Source: Brenneria populi | GTDB lineage: Bacteria; Pseudomonadota; Gammaproteobacteria; Enterobacterales; Enterobacteriaceae | Assembly (NCBI RefSeq): GCF_036016195.1 | Contig: NZ_JAYWTM010000011.1 | Coordinates: forward strand, 165,389 to 229,388 | DNA: 64,000 bases | Direction: 5' to 3' | Shown here: positions 51,969 to 59,698 of the stretch, in pieces | Position numbering within the stretch: the stretch's first letter is position 1 | Layout of the letters: each line of letters opens with the position of its first letter | Position numbers and translations under genes: made by a program | The notes under the pieces: model-generated | Seen by the model: only the letters and a program-made list of their open reading frames with translations | What the model was told of the DNA's origin: nothing | Database searches by the model: none

Positions 51969-53459
51969 TTACGCCGACGCTTGTAGCCGGAACTGGTTGA
52001 GAACAGCGAAAATACGTAACTGGTTGATCAGTACGCCATCCCACAGCACATTAACCCGGTTCGGGTTGCGGCCGTCCTGCTCTACGATCAGCCCGTCGGA
52101 GAACCCGTCCACATCCTGCACATAGCCGTTGGCTTCCAGCGTGGTGTACTGCGCTATCAGCTCTGCCCGGATGATGTTCGGCGTCACAATCGCCTGCCCC
52201 GGCGCAAATCGCGTGCCATTGGCCGCCAGTTTCATGCGCGGGAACTTGGAGGTGATTTGGGTTTTCATGTAGCGGGTGACAAACGCCAGCAGGTACAAAG
52301 TTTCGATCTGCAGATAGCTGTCATCCTCCTCGCCGTAGCTGTTGCTCCGATACGTGGTGATAGTGTTTTCCACCTGCACGGAATCATCGTTGGCAACGGT
52401 AAACGTTGAGATGCCGCTGAACAGCAGATTATTGCGCTCGGTCCATTCGAAACGGCTTTCCGACGACGGTGCCAGTACGCCGGAAATGTTCAGCGTCTGA
52501 GTCGGACGTCCCGGATCGTTGCGCAGCGCAGGTGCAATGGCGCCCACCAATGCAGCCGCCCAGATATACGGCGGTGTCGGAGAGTCATAAACGCCCAGCA
52601 GGGTTTCATGCGGGTTATTGCGGGCCTCACCGATAGTAGTCAGTTCGCCGTAGGTGCCTGCCACGCAGCCGAACGAATGGCCGTAGAGCAGTTGGTTATA
52701 GCTCCAGCGGCCGGTGGAGTCGTCCAGGAACGATTTTACGGCATCCAGCGACGTGGTGTCCGTATACGGATTGACGATAAAGTCGTAGGTCGTATCCCCC
52801 AGGTTCGCCAGTGCGTCATCCAGCTCGGGCGCGCCCGCACCGCCGGACATGGCGACAACGGCCAGGGACAACCCGGCCGGCGTGGATTCCCCGCCGGCGA
52901 TACCCTGATAGTTCTGGCGAATATCGATAGTGTTGCCGTGGGCACCGCGGTTCTTTGCGGTCAGCGTGATAACCGCGGCTACAGCGACAGCGGTTACAGG
53001 CATACCCGATTTTGCATTGATTTTTCCGGCCAGCGCGGTCGCGATTTCGTTTACCGTATCGGACTCGGTAACGGTCAGTTGGACACGCAGCCCGGCAATG
53101 TACAGCGAAATGACGCCCGTTGCCGTGGCGGCTGATGCCACCGTGATCGTGCCCGTCGCCGCCGTCATGGATGTGGTGTCGTCGGCCAGCGGCAGAACAT
53201 GGATAATCGCCGACGCGTCATTTTCCAGGTACGCGGTGATCAGCGAATGCAGCATTGAGCCGTTTCCATACAGACCAGCCGCTGTACTGGCGGCGGCGGA
53301 CACGGCCGGCACGTTCGCCGCCTGTGAACTGCCGTCCAGCATTTGCCCGATAATCAGGGTCCGCTGGGTCGCCGTGGCCGTATTGGCCTGCGAGTTGTCA
53401 AACTCCGCATAGAACAGCGGCACCCGGATCTGATCGGGAATTTTCGAGAATGAGACCAT
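51969..53459 (-). CDS. Contractile tail sheath protein, Mu gpL-like
   Basis: 496 aa. MVSFSKIPDQIRVPLFYAEF and TATQRTLIIGQMLDGS at the N-terminus, GAPELDDALANLGDTTYDFI near 210-230, and a conserved C-terminal FAPGQAIVTPNIIRAELIAQ with VNVLWDGVLINQLRIFAVLN match Mu L. The sheath contracts to drive the tube into the cell, so this phage has a myovirus tail. Start overlaps the stop of the DUF2635 gene (TAATG). Confidence 0.93.
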   Translation of the reverse strand: MVSFSKIPDQIRVPLFYAEFDNSQANTATATQRTLIIGQMLDGSSQAANVPAVSAAASTAAGLYGNGSMLHSLITAYLENDASAIIHVLPLADDTTSMTAATGTITVASAATATGVISLYIAGLRVQLTVTESDTVNEIATALAGKINAKSGMPVTAVAVAAVITLTAKNRGAHGNTIDIRQNYQGIAGGESTPAGLSLAVVAMSGGAGAPELDDALANLGDTTYDFIVNPYTDTTSLDAVKSFLDDSTGRWSYNQLLYGHSFGCVAGTYGELTTIGEARNNPHETLLGVYDSPTPPYIWAAALVGAIAPALRNDPGRPTQTLNISGVLAPSSESRFEWTERNNLLFSGISTFTVANDDSVQVENTITTYRSNSYGEEDDSYLQIETLYLLAFVTRYMKTQITSKFPRMKLAANGTRFAPGQAIVTPNIIRAELIAQYTTLEANGYVQDVDGFSDGLIVEQDGRNPNRVNVLWDGVLINQLRIFAVLNQFRLQASA

Positions 53460-53635
53460 TATTCAGTTTCTCCAGTTTTGGCTCTGGAGGATTTCTCCGT
53501 CACCAGCTCCACATCGCCATCGCGCAGGCGGCGGCGCCAGAACGGCGAATCTCCCACCTCGGCGCCGGATTCAGGCAAAAGGACACCCTTGACCGGGTCG
53601 CGTACAGCGCGCCCGGCGGTCGGTTTAACTTTCAT
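53459..53635 (-). CDS. Small tail protein, DUF2635 (Mu gp38-like)
   Basis: 58 aa, translated by hand from ATG 53635: KVKPTAGRAVRDPVKGVLLP, then ESGAEVGDSPFWRRRLRDGD and VELVTEKSSRAKTGETE. This is the DUF2635/Mu gp38 pattern, and gp38 directly precedes the sheath gene in Mu as well. It overlaps the sheath start by 1 bp. Function in assembly is unknown. Confidence 0.85.
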   Translation of the reverse strand: MKVKPTAGRAVRDPVKGVLLPESGAEVGDSPFWRRRLRDGDVELVTEKSSRAKTGETE

Positions 53636-53638
53636 GGA

Positions 53639-54178
53639 TTACTCCAGATCGATTTTTACGATAGGTTCGGTGGTGCCGTCCGGCATCTTGACGGTGACGT
53701 CAATGCCCTCCAGCATATGGGTTTCGATGGGATAAAAATCCTCGGGGCCCTGGTAGTATTCGATATCGATTTCCATCAGCAGTTGGGCCAGATGCCCCTC
53801 GCCGCTGGCGTCAATGTCAATCGTCGAGCGCACCTGCATGAATTGCTGTGTCTGACGGGTGAGGTCGTAACTGTTAATGACCGCCCGCTCAATTTGTTCC
53901 CGCAATGTTTCCAGTGCCACTTCGGCTTTGGTTGCGCCATCATCGAAATCGCCGTCCAACTCCTGTAAACGCCCGGTGATCCGCACCGTTGTAACGGTGT
54001 TGAACTGCGGCGCGTTGCGGCCCAGCGAATCCTTTACGTCCATTGGGGTTTGCACGAGAATAATCGGATACATATCCTCTGACGTCGGCCAATCCCGCGG
54101 GGAATAGACGCGATCTTCTGCGTCAGTTTTCCCCTTTATGGCGGAAACTACCAGCACTCGAATATCGGCGGCGTTCAT
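53639..54178 (-). CDS. Tail terminator-like protein (position of Mu gp37)
   Basis: 179 aa. NAADIRVLVVSAIKGKTDAE then DWPTSEDMYPIILVQTPMDV, TVTTVRITGRLQELDGDFDD and ALETLREQIERAVINSY. The build and gene position (between head-tail joiner and gp38) fit a tail terminator or completion protein. Similarity to Mu gp37 itself is not obvious to me, so the name follows position more than motif. It marks the join between the lambda-type head and the Mu-type tail modules. Confidence 0.65.
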   Translation of the reverse strand: MNAADIRVLVVSAIKGKTDAEDRVYSPRDWPTSEDMYPIILVQTPMDVKDSLGRNAPQFNTVTTVRITGRLQELDGDFDDGATKAEVALETLREQIERAVINSYDLTRQTQQFMQVRSTIDIDASGEGHLAQLLMEIDIEYYQGPEDFYPIETHMLEGIDVTVKMPDGTTEPIVKIDLE

Positions 54179-54513
54179 GACGATGACCCCACGCGATTAA
54201 GCTCCAGACGCATTCCGCCGTGGCTGTCCGGCTGGACGTCACTCACCACGAACAGGGTTTCTACTCTGTAGACGTAGACCCGGTCCCCCTTTTTCGGCAG
54301 GGCAGCGAATGAGGCATCACGAACGCCCAGGACGGGGCGCGTGGTGTTTACCGTCGGATCGCCGGGGTCCATAGGTTCAACATCGCGGGTGTAGGCACGA
54401 TCAAAAATACCTGTAATGTCGTATGCCTCCGCACCCGTCGGACGGTAGTTCACCGTCTCACCAAAGACGTTTTGCAGCGGTTGCAGCAGGTTGATATCCC
54501 AGTTCACCGGCAT
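54175..54513 (-). CDS. Head-tail joining protein, gpFII-like
   Basis: 112 aa; lambda FII is 117 aa. FGETVNYRPTGAEAYDITGI at 18-37, RPVLGVRDASFAALPKKGDR near 60-80 and a C-terminal beta segment (YRVETLFVVSDVQPDSHGGM). It should sit between the head connector and the tail terminator. ATGA overlap with the next gene downstream; 3 bp after the gpFI-like gene. Confidence 0.75.
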   Translation of the reverse strand: MPVNWDINLLQPLQNVFGETVNYRPTGAEAYDITGIFDRAYTRDVEPMDPGDPTVNTTRPVLGVRDASFAALPKKGDRVYVYRVETLFVVSDVQPDSHGGMRLELNRVGSSS

Positions 54514-54516
54514 AGG

Positions 54517-54804
54517 TTACCCCTGCGTGATTTTCACGCCGTCAGACACCGTAATTTTTACGGCCGACTCGGATTTCTCCGCAGCGACGGCAACCAGGGC
54601 ATCCTGGCGGGCTACGAAACCCAACTTTTCCAGCCGAACAGCGTCCGATTCAGATACTTCCAGACGGTTGGTAGCCTCATAAGTGGCACCGTTGTATTTC
54701 ACGGTTTTCCCCTTGAGCACCACGACAGCGATCGCGGCGGTTTCCTCCTCATTCCCCGTTTCCTCCTGAGATGGGGTTGACTCTTCGGTTTTTTTTACCA
54801 TCAT
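54517..54804 (-). CDS. DNA packaging accessory protein, gpFI-like by position
   Basis: 95 aa; ATG 54804 overlaps the coat-protein stop (ATGA). An acidic Glu/Thr-rich N-terminus (KKTEESTPSQEETGNEEETA) leads to a small domain with KTVKYNGATYEATNRLEVSE and SDAVRLEKLGFVARQDALVA. Lambda FI has the same place between E and FII, and its C-terminus also ends in a similar small fold. Motif support is limited, so treat the name as positional. Confidence 0.55.
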   Translation of the reverse strand: MMVKKTEESTPSQEETGNEEETAAIAVVVLKGKTVKYNGATYEATNRLEVSESDAVRLEKLGFVARQDALVAVAAEKSESAVKITVSDGVKITQG

Positions 54805-55859
54805 TCCACCACCGTCGCGCACAGGGCCGCGTTAACGCGGCTGGGGATGACAATCGGCGAGGACTGCATCATCAGGAAACGCTGCGCCGGGTCGGGATTG
54901 ACCCACGTTTTCGGGGCGTAGGCCATCGGCCCGTAGTTGAATTCCGGATCGATGATAGCGCCAAATGCACGGGTTCCCATCAGGTCGGCACCGCTCATGA
55001 TGACAGACCCGTCGGGGATCATCGGTTTTTCGACACCGGTGACGGGATCGATAACCCAGTCGTTATACACCCACAGATCGAACTGCCCCCAACGCCCTTT
55101 ATATACCGCCCCCTTCTGGATGCGCGCGCCTGCATCGATTTGATTGCCGAACGGGCTTAGGGCGGGGAACGTAATGGCGTTGTCTTTAATGGAGGTATCC
55201 AGTCGAAATGCCTTCCATGACTTATTGGTGAATACCAAGTCGGTGGGCACTGCGCCTGACTTCTGAAGTACCAGCGTTTGCCATTCTTCAATGTTTTCAG
55301 AAGGCAAGGTGTTCGTGGCACCGGCGGATACGGACGTAGGCCACAGATCGCTCCCCGACAGGGCAATCGTTAGTGCGCTGTCTCGTCCGAAATCCACCAC
55401 CGTCGTTTCAAATCCATCGCCAGCAATAGTGACTGCCCCGGAAACCATAGCGCTTGCGGCCATCCACTCCAGGCGGCGATTCAGGATATCGATCTGATCT
55501 TCCATCTCGAACTGGATGTTCAGCATCTCGCGCTGAGCGGCGGTGTACTCCCCGCCGATACGCTCGCCGATCTGGCGCTTGATGGGCTTGCGCAGATCAG
55601 GTGCGCGCTTGTCCTTGATATATGCGGGGCGAAAGGTGTTGGTCTGGTAGCGGCGGCTTTCCACCAATTTCCCCTCCACCAGCGGTGAGCAGAACGGTGC
55701 CATACGACGTAGCCCCACATCCACATCAATGCTGACGAATTCGGTATCGCTGGTCACTACGTTGGGGAAAAACCGGTCCAACAGCCAGTTTTGTGAGGTG
55801 ATAAGATTAGGTACAACCTGCACCAGCACCCCGGTATCAAAAATATTCGGTTCAGCCAT
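54801..55859 (-). CDS. Major capsid protein, lambda gpE family
   Basis: 352 aa (lambda E 341 aa) from ATG 55859; AGAGAG precedes it and an in-frame start 51 nt upstream is unsupported. NLITSQNWLLDRFFPNVVTS near 19-38, then FVSIDVDVGLRRMAPFCSPL, RQIGERIGGEYTAAQREMLN near 95-115 and the C-terminal NPDPAQRFLMMQSSPIVIPS are typical of the phage capsid E family. It forms the head shell, with decoration protein D encoded just upstream. Confidence 0.92.
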   Translation of the reverse strand: MAEPNIFDTGVLVQVVPNLITSQNWLLDRFFPNVVTSDTEFVSIDVDVGLRRMAPFCSPLVEGKLVESRRYQTNTFRPAYIKDKRAPDLRKPIKRQIGERIGGEYTAAQREMLNIQFEMEDQIDILNRRLEWMAASAMVSGAVTIAGDGFETTVVDFGRDSALTIALSGSDLWPTSVSAGATNTLPSENIEEWQTLVLQKSGAVPTDLVFTNKSWKAFRLDTSIKDNAITFPALSPFGNQIDAGARIQKGAVYKGRWGQFDLWVYNDWVIDPVTGVEKPMIPDGSVIMSGADLMGTRAFGAIIDPEFNYGPMAYAPKTWVNPDPAQRFLMMQSSPIVIPSRVNAALCATVVE

Positions 55860-55932
55860 GTTTGTTTCTCTCTGAATTTTAAAAGCGAAAACCCCTACCC
55901 GTGAGAGCATGGATTCAGGCGTTGAAGGGAAT

Positions 55933-56361
55933 TTATTCGGTAGCGACGGTTACCGGCGCATCGACAACATCTTTCAGGAAAATAGTGTGCGGGCGCAGCG
56001 CGACTTTGAGGTCGGCCAGCGTCCAGGAATCATCGTACGTGATACGAGTGGCGTTAAACTCGCCCATCACGTAAATCCCCGCAGTCACGTCCGCGGCAGT
56101 GGCGTCGACATCATCGACAAGAATGGCGACCGGATCCTCGCTTCCGTCCGTTGCAGTGGACAGGCTCAGCGTATATTTACCCGACGCCGTGATCCGCCCT
56201 AATACCGTGCCGCGCTTATACGTCGCCGTGGCGCCGGTTAAAATGGTTATGGTGTCGGTCACAAGTTGAAGTGGACCCGCAATCAGTTGGTCGGGGATAA
56301 ACGTATCCTGACGATACAACGGCCCCCAGGCGTTTTGCCCATATTCGTTTAGCGTCGCCAT
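55933..56361 (-). CDS. Head decoration protein, lambda gpD-like
   Basis: 142 aa. Beta-rich with TATYKRGTVLGRITASGKYT near 45-64, SEDPVAILVDDVDATAADVT near 73-92 and AGIYVMGEFNATRITYD. This is the gpD/HDPD family that binds as trimers to stabilise the expanded head. A 73-bp gap before the coat gene may carry a separate signal. Start overlaps the scaffold stop by 1 bp. Confidence 0.88.
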   Translation of the reverse strand: MATLNEYGQNAWGPLYRQDTFIPDQLIAGPLQLVTDTITILTGATATYKRGTVLGRITASGKYTLSLSTATDGSEDPVAILVDDVDATAADVTAGIYVMGEFNATRITYDDSWTLADLKVALRPHTIFLKDVVDAPVTVATE

Positions 56362-56939
56362 TATTTACCCCCTTTCGTTTTACTGTAGAGGCTGGACATG
56401 GCTGCAGCCAGCCCTGATTTGGTTGATTTGTCGGCGGGCTTGGCGTCCACCCCCAACTGATGGTTTTTGACCGACGCCATGCGCTGATCGAGCGTGACGC
56501 GCGCCGGAGCAGGGGACGTACCAGATGAGGCCATCACCTGGATCGCTGCTTTAGAGCTCATGCCAGTATTGAACGCCAGAGAGGCGGCCAGTGCCGGATT
56601 TGCCGCGGCATGCTTGCTGCCGAATATTTTTGCACAGCGCTGACGTTCAGCGCGACGCCCGGCTTTTTTGGCCTTTGAGTCGTCTTCGTCATCACCGTCA
56701 TCATCCCCATCGTCTTCCGCGTCCTTTTCGTCGTCGTCATCTTCGGCGTCCGGATCGTCCTTTTCATCCTCTTTCGCGTCAGTGTCGTCCTGGTCGTCCT
56801 CTTCGGCGTCCTTCTTGTCTTCTTCATCCTCGGCCTTGCGGGCTTTGGATTTCTTACTTTCTTCCTTCTCGTCATCCTCTTCCACTTTGGCAGAGGCGGA
56901 TCGACCGAGTAGGTGCGCAAAGCTGAATTTATTGCTCAT
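56361..56939 (-). CDS. Hyperacidic capsid scaffold candidate
   Basis: 192 aa. Residues about 18-92 are almost only Asp, Glu, Lys and Ala (KVEEDDEKEESKKSKARKAE, then DDQDDTDAKEDEKDD and longer Asp runs). A helical C-terminal part follows (GRRAERQRCAKIFGSKHAAA, NPALAASLAFNTGMSSKAAI). In lambda the scaffold Nu3 is the C-terminal part of gene C; here the protease C ends and this ORF begins 1 bp later, so it is the natural Nu3 counterpart as a separate gene. The GAC/GAG triplet runs look like repeat expansion. Confidence 0.65.
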   Translation of the reverse strand: MSNKFSFAHLLGRSASAKVEEDDEKEESKKSKARKAEDEEDKKDAEEDDQDDTDAKEDEKDDPDAEDDDDEKDAEDDGDDDGDDEDDSKAKKAGRRAERQRCAKIFGSKHAAANPALAASLAFNTGMSSKAAIQVMASSGTSPAPARVTLDQRMASVKNHQLGVDAKPADKSTKSGLAAAMSSLYSKTKGGK

Positions 56940-56940
56940 G

Positions 56941-57792
56941 TCAGTTTCCTATGGTTTTTAATAAATCACGAAAGGCTGCATCGGGCGCTTTCACTTCGTC
57001 AGCCAGACCGATGCGGACTCCCTCAGATGACAGGAAGGTGGCGGCCTGTGTATCTCGTATTGCTGATTCCGATATGCCACGGTTCCGAGATACCGTGGAC
57101 ACAAAAAGTTTTCCGACCTCGTCGACCTCGGCCTGAATAGATGCCAACGCCTCATCGGTCAGCGGCTTATACGGATTCGTTTCCGCCTTGCGCGATCCGT
57201 AGGTCACGATAGTGACATTGACCCCATCGTCCGCGATGGCCTGAGACCAGTCACAATGGATGACGATGACGCCGACAGAGCCGACGCCACCGGTGCGCGG
57301 CACAATGATTTTGTCTGCGGCGCTGGCGATGGCATACGCTGCGGAGTATGCGCTTTCGGTCAAGATGGCATGGATTGGTTTTTCGCCGCGGGCGCCGTAA
57401 AGGGTGTCCACTAGGTCAAAGCAGCCGGCCACCTCTCCGCCGGGGGAGTCGATATCCAGGCAGATGGCCCGAACTTCCGGATCATTCATTGCCGTCAGGA
57501 AACAGCGGCGGATGCCGTCATAACCGGTCATGCCACTCCAAGGGCGCAGCGAACCGAGTTTTTGCACCAGCGTGCCGTATACCGGGATGACGGCGACGCC
57601 CTCCAGTACGTCATAGCCGCAGTCGCGCCCCTCGCGCTCAAACTCCAGTCCGTCACCCAGGAACGCGGCATTCGACTGTATCTTGCTAATGCCCATCCGC
57701 TCGGCCAATGCGGTCATAACCACTTCGGCTTTTCGGGGATGCAGCGCCAGCGGAGTATTAAACAGCCGCTGCGCCAAATGGGGTAAATTCAC
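56941..57792 (-). CDS. S49 family capsid maturation protease, gpC-like
   Basis: 283 aa. SppA/S49 features: CLDIDSPGGEVAGCFDLVDT near 112-131, the catalytic serine in ILTESAYSAAYAIASAADKI near 143-162, GVGSVGVIVIHCDWSQ near 170, and the catalytic lysine in YGSRKAETNPYKPLTDEA near 195. It trims scaffold and portal during head maturation. Lambda C is longer because it includes Nu3; here the scaffold part is a separate gene. Start overlaps the portal stop by 1 bp. Confidence 0.92.
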   Translation of the reverse strand: MNLPHLAQRLFNTPLALHPRKAEVVMTALAERMGISKIQSNAAFLGDGLEFEREGRDCGYDVLEGVAVIPVYGTLVQKLGSLRPWSGMTGYDGIRRCFLTAMNDPEVRAICLDIDSPGGEVAGCFDLVDTLYGARGEKPIHAILTESAYSAAYAIASAADKIIVPRTGGVGSVGVIVIHCDWSQAIADDGVNVTIVTYGSRKAETNPYKPLTDEALASIQAEVDEVGKLFVSTVSRNRGISESAIRDTQAATFLSSEGVRIGLADEVKAPDAAFRDLLKTIGN

Positions 57793-59423
57793 TATGCCTC
57801 CGGCTCCTTGATTGTGTCACTGGCGAATTCGTTTGCCTGCGCCCATGACGGCAACGGCAATCCGCGCTCTTTACAGGCTTCAATTTCCCGAGCGCGCTGG
57901 TCCATCACCTCTTCCCAGTCCTCGCCGTCATTTTCAGCCACTTCTTTTTCTAATGTGGACATGCCCGCTTCAAGTCCCAGGATGGCACCTTTCTTTTCTG
58001 CAACCGGATCAACCCAACCACGACCAGGCCCCATCCACTTGGCGCGCACATATTCCGCGCGCGCCTCAAGAAAATCCGGTGCTCCGGCAGGGAGCGGAAC
58101 CTCTCCCAAAGAGTGGAGCTCTTCGATAAAACAGGACAAGATCGGTTGCGCAAACCCGGCCGCAAAATCCTCACGCCGGCGCGTCAGGGTTTTCCACGCC
58201 TCCAGCATGGCAGCGCGGGCCGAACTGTAATTAACGTCGCTCCAGTCCTGCGTAAGTTGCTGGGTTGAAATGCCCGTGGCTGCCGCACAGTTACGTAACA
58301 CTGCACTTTCAAACGCGGCAAAGTTACTGTTCGGCCGTGAAGCATCGACGGTCGTGATAGTCTCGCCCGGCGGCAGAATTGGCATCTTCGCGCCGCCATG
58401 CAGTGAAATGCGATGATCGTTATGAAAATCGGTGCGCATATCCTGATAGGCGAGCACATCATCCTGCCGCAGTCCATCTTCGAACAGACGCGGGTCATAG
58501 GGCGATGTAACGTAGGCGCCGAAAACGGCATTCAGGATCGCCGCTTCCAGTTCCGTCTGGTCGTACTTCGTCAGCATTTTCAGGCGCTGTACAATGGGGG
58601 TGAACATGCTGGTTCCGCGATGCTGAGTCGCCCGGTCGCCGTCAAAGTCATGGATGACGATCGGGCGACCCCATGAGGTTTCCCGCTCGATGCGGTCCCA
58701 CGTCATGGTTTTCTCACCGCTCCACCAGTCTCCGATGTGTGCCTTGCGGATGTGATAGGCCACCGGCGCACCGTCGGCGTCGATTTCCACGCCGCCGCGA
58801 ACGTTAGGCATATCGAACTGCTCCTGGGGATTGCTCAGGCGATCGGGGTCAATTAATTGCACCGTAGTCGCATATCGAGCTTTGCCCGTTCCCAGCCTGT
58901 CAGTACGGTATTGCATCACTGCCAGTGTGTCGCCGTCGATCAGCTTGTGGCGAAACCCAATGCGTAGGATCTGCGAAACGGTTTTCTTACGCTCAACATC
59001 GCAGTAACGTCCGGGATCATTCGCCCAGCGCCGCCATGCGGCCTCAATGGCTCGCCCATATTCATCTGCCCATGCGGCATCAAACCCCTTAACCCCGCTC
59101 ATCATCTGTAACGCGCGGTAATCAGCTTTTGCCAGCGGCCGAAACGTCGCCCCCACAGCAGAATCGAGAATGCGGGTAACGCTGCCGGCGGCCCAGCCAT
59201 CGTTGCGCACCATATCCCGGACGCGAGAGACGATTCGGTCACGATAGATATTGATCTCGTTGTCCGGGGACCACAGCGCCGGCTGCCAGTTTGCCAACTG
59301 GTCGCTGAACGAATCGGCTGCATCGTAAGGAACACGTCCGCTTCCGTTCAACGCGGAACGGCGTGGGCCTCCGGAAGTTGGCAGAGGCCGACCATCAGCG
59401 CCCAGAATTCGAATTTCATTCAT
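57792..59423 (-). CDS. Portal protein, lambda gpB family
   Basis: 543 aa (lambda B 533). Typical lambda portal stretches: NEINIYRDRIVSRVRDMVRN near 55-74, NDGWAAGSVTRILDSAVG, VSQILRIGFRHKLIDGDTLA near 150-170, RGTSMFTPIVQRLKMLTKYD near 270 and ATGISTQQLTQDWSDVNYSS near 390. It forms the dodecameric ring through which DNA enters the head. 1-bp overlaps join it to gpW upstream and the protease downstream. Confidence 0.94.
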   Translation of the reverse strand: MNEIRILGADGRPLPTSGGPRRSALNGSGRVPYDAADSFSDQLANWQPALWSPDNEINIYRDRIVSRVRDMVRNDGWAAGSVTRILDSAVGATFRPLAKADYRALQMMSGVKGFDAAWADEYGRAIEAAWRRWANDPGRYCDVERKKTVSQILRIGFRHKLIDGDTLAVMQYRTDRLGTGKARYATTVQLIDPDRLSNPQEQFDMPNVRGGVEIDADGAPVAYHIRKAHIGDWWSGEKTMTWDRIERETSWGRPIVIHDFDGDRATQHRGTSMFTPIVQRLKMLTKYDQTELEAAILNAVFGAYVTSPYDPRLFEDGLRQDDVLAYQDMRTDFHNDHRISLHGGAKMPILPPGETITTVDASRPNSNFAAFESAVLRNCAAATGISTQQLTQDWSDVNYSSARAAMLEAWKTLTRRREDFAAGFAQPILSCFIEELHSLGEVPLPAGAPDFLEARAEYVRAKWMGPGRGWVDPVAEKKGAILGLEAGMSTLEKEVAENDGEDWEEVMDQRAREIEACKERGLPLPSWAQANEFASDTIKEPEA

Positions 59424-59686
59424 CAGTACCGAAACCTTAACGTCCGGCGCGGACGTTTCACGATGCCCAGTTGTGCCTGTAACAGTTGGATCAGGGACAT
59501 CAGTTGCCCGATGTCCGTTTGCTGATACGTCACCGATCGCGTGCCGTCGCCCTGCGCATAGGAAAACGACACCCCCTTGGCGCCGGAAGACAACTCTATG
59601 TATGCCTGTTGTGCAGTGGTGAGTGCGGCCAGCAACTGGGCGCGAGTCATCGCACCAGCCAATAGACTGGAGTTGGGGTCGAACAT
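59423..59686 (-). CDS. Head-tail connector protein, gpW-like
   Basis: 87 aa. TRAQLLAALTTAQQAYIELS then GAKGVSFSYAQGDGTRSVTY and DIGQLMSLIQLLQAQLGI fit the gpW family (lambda W 68 aa): a helix pair with a beta hairpin, and an extended N-terminus here. It plugs the portal after packaging. Located between terminase large subunit and portal as in lambda. Confidence 0.88.
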   Translation of the reverse strand: MFDPNSSLLAGAMTRAQLLAALTTAQQAYIELSSGAKGVSFSYAQGDGTRSVTYQQTDIGQLMSLIQLLQAQLGIVKRPRRTLRFRY

Positions 59687-59698
59687 AAAGGAGCCTCG

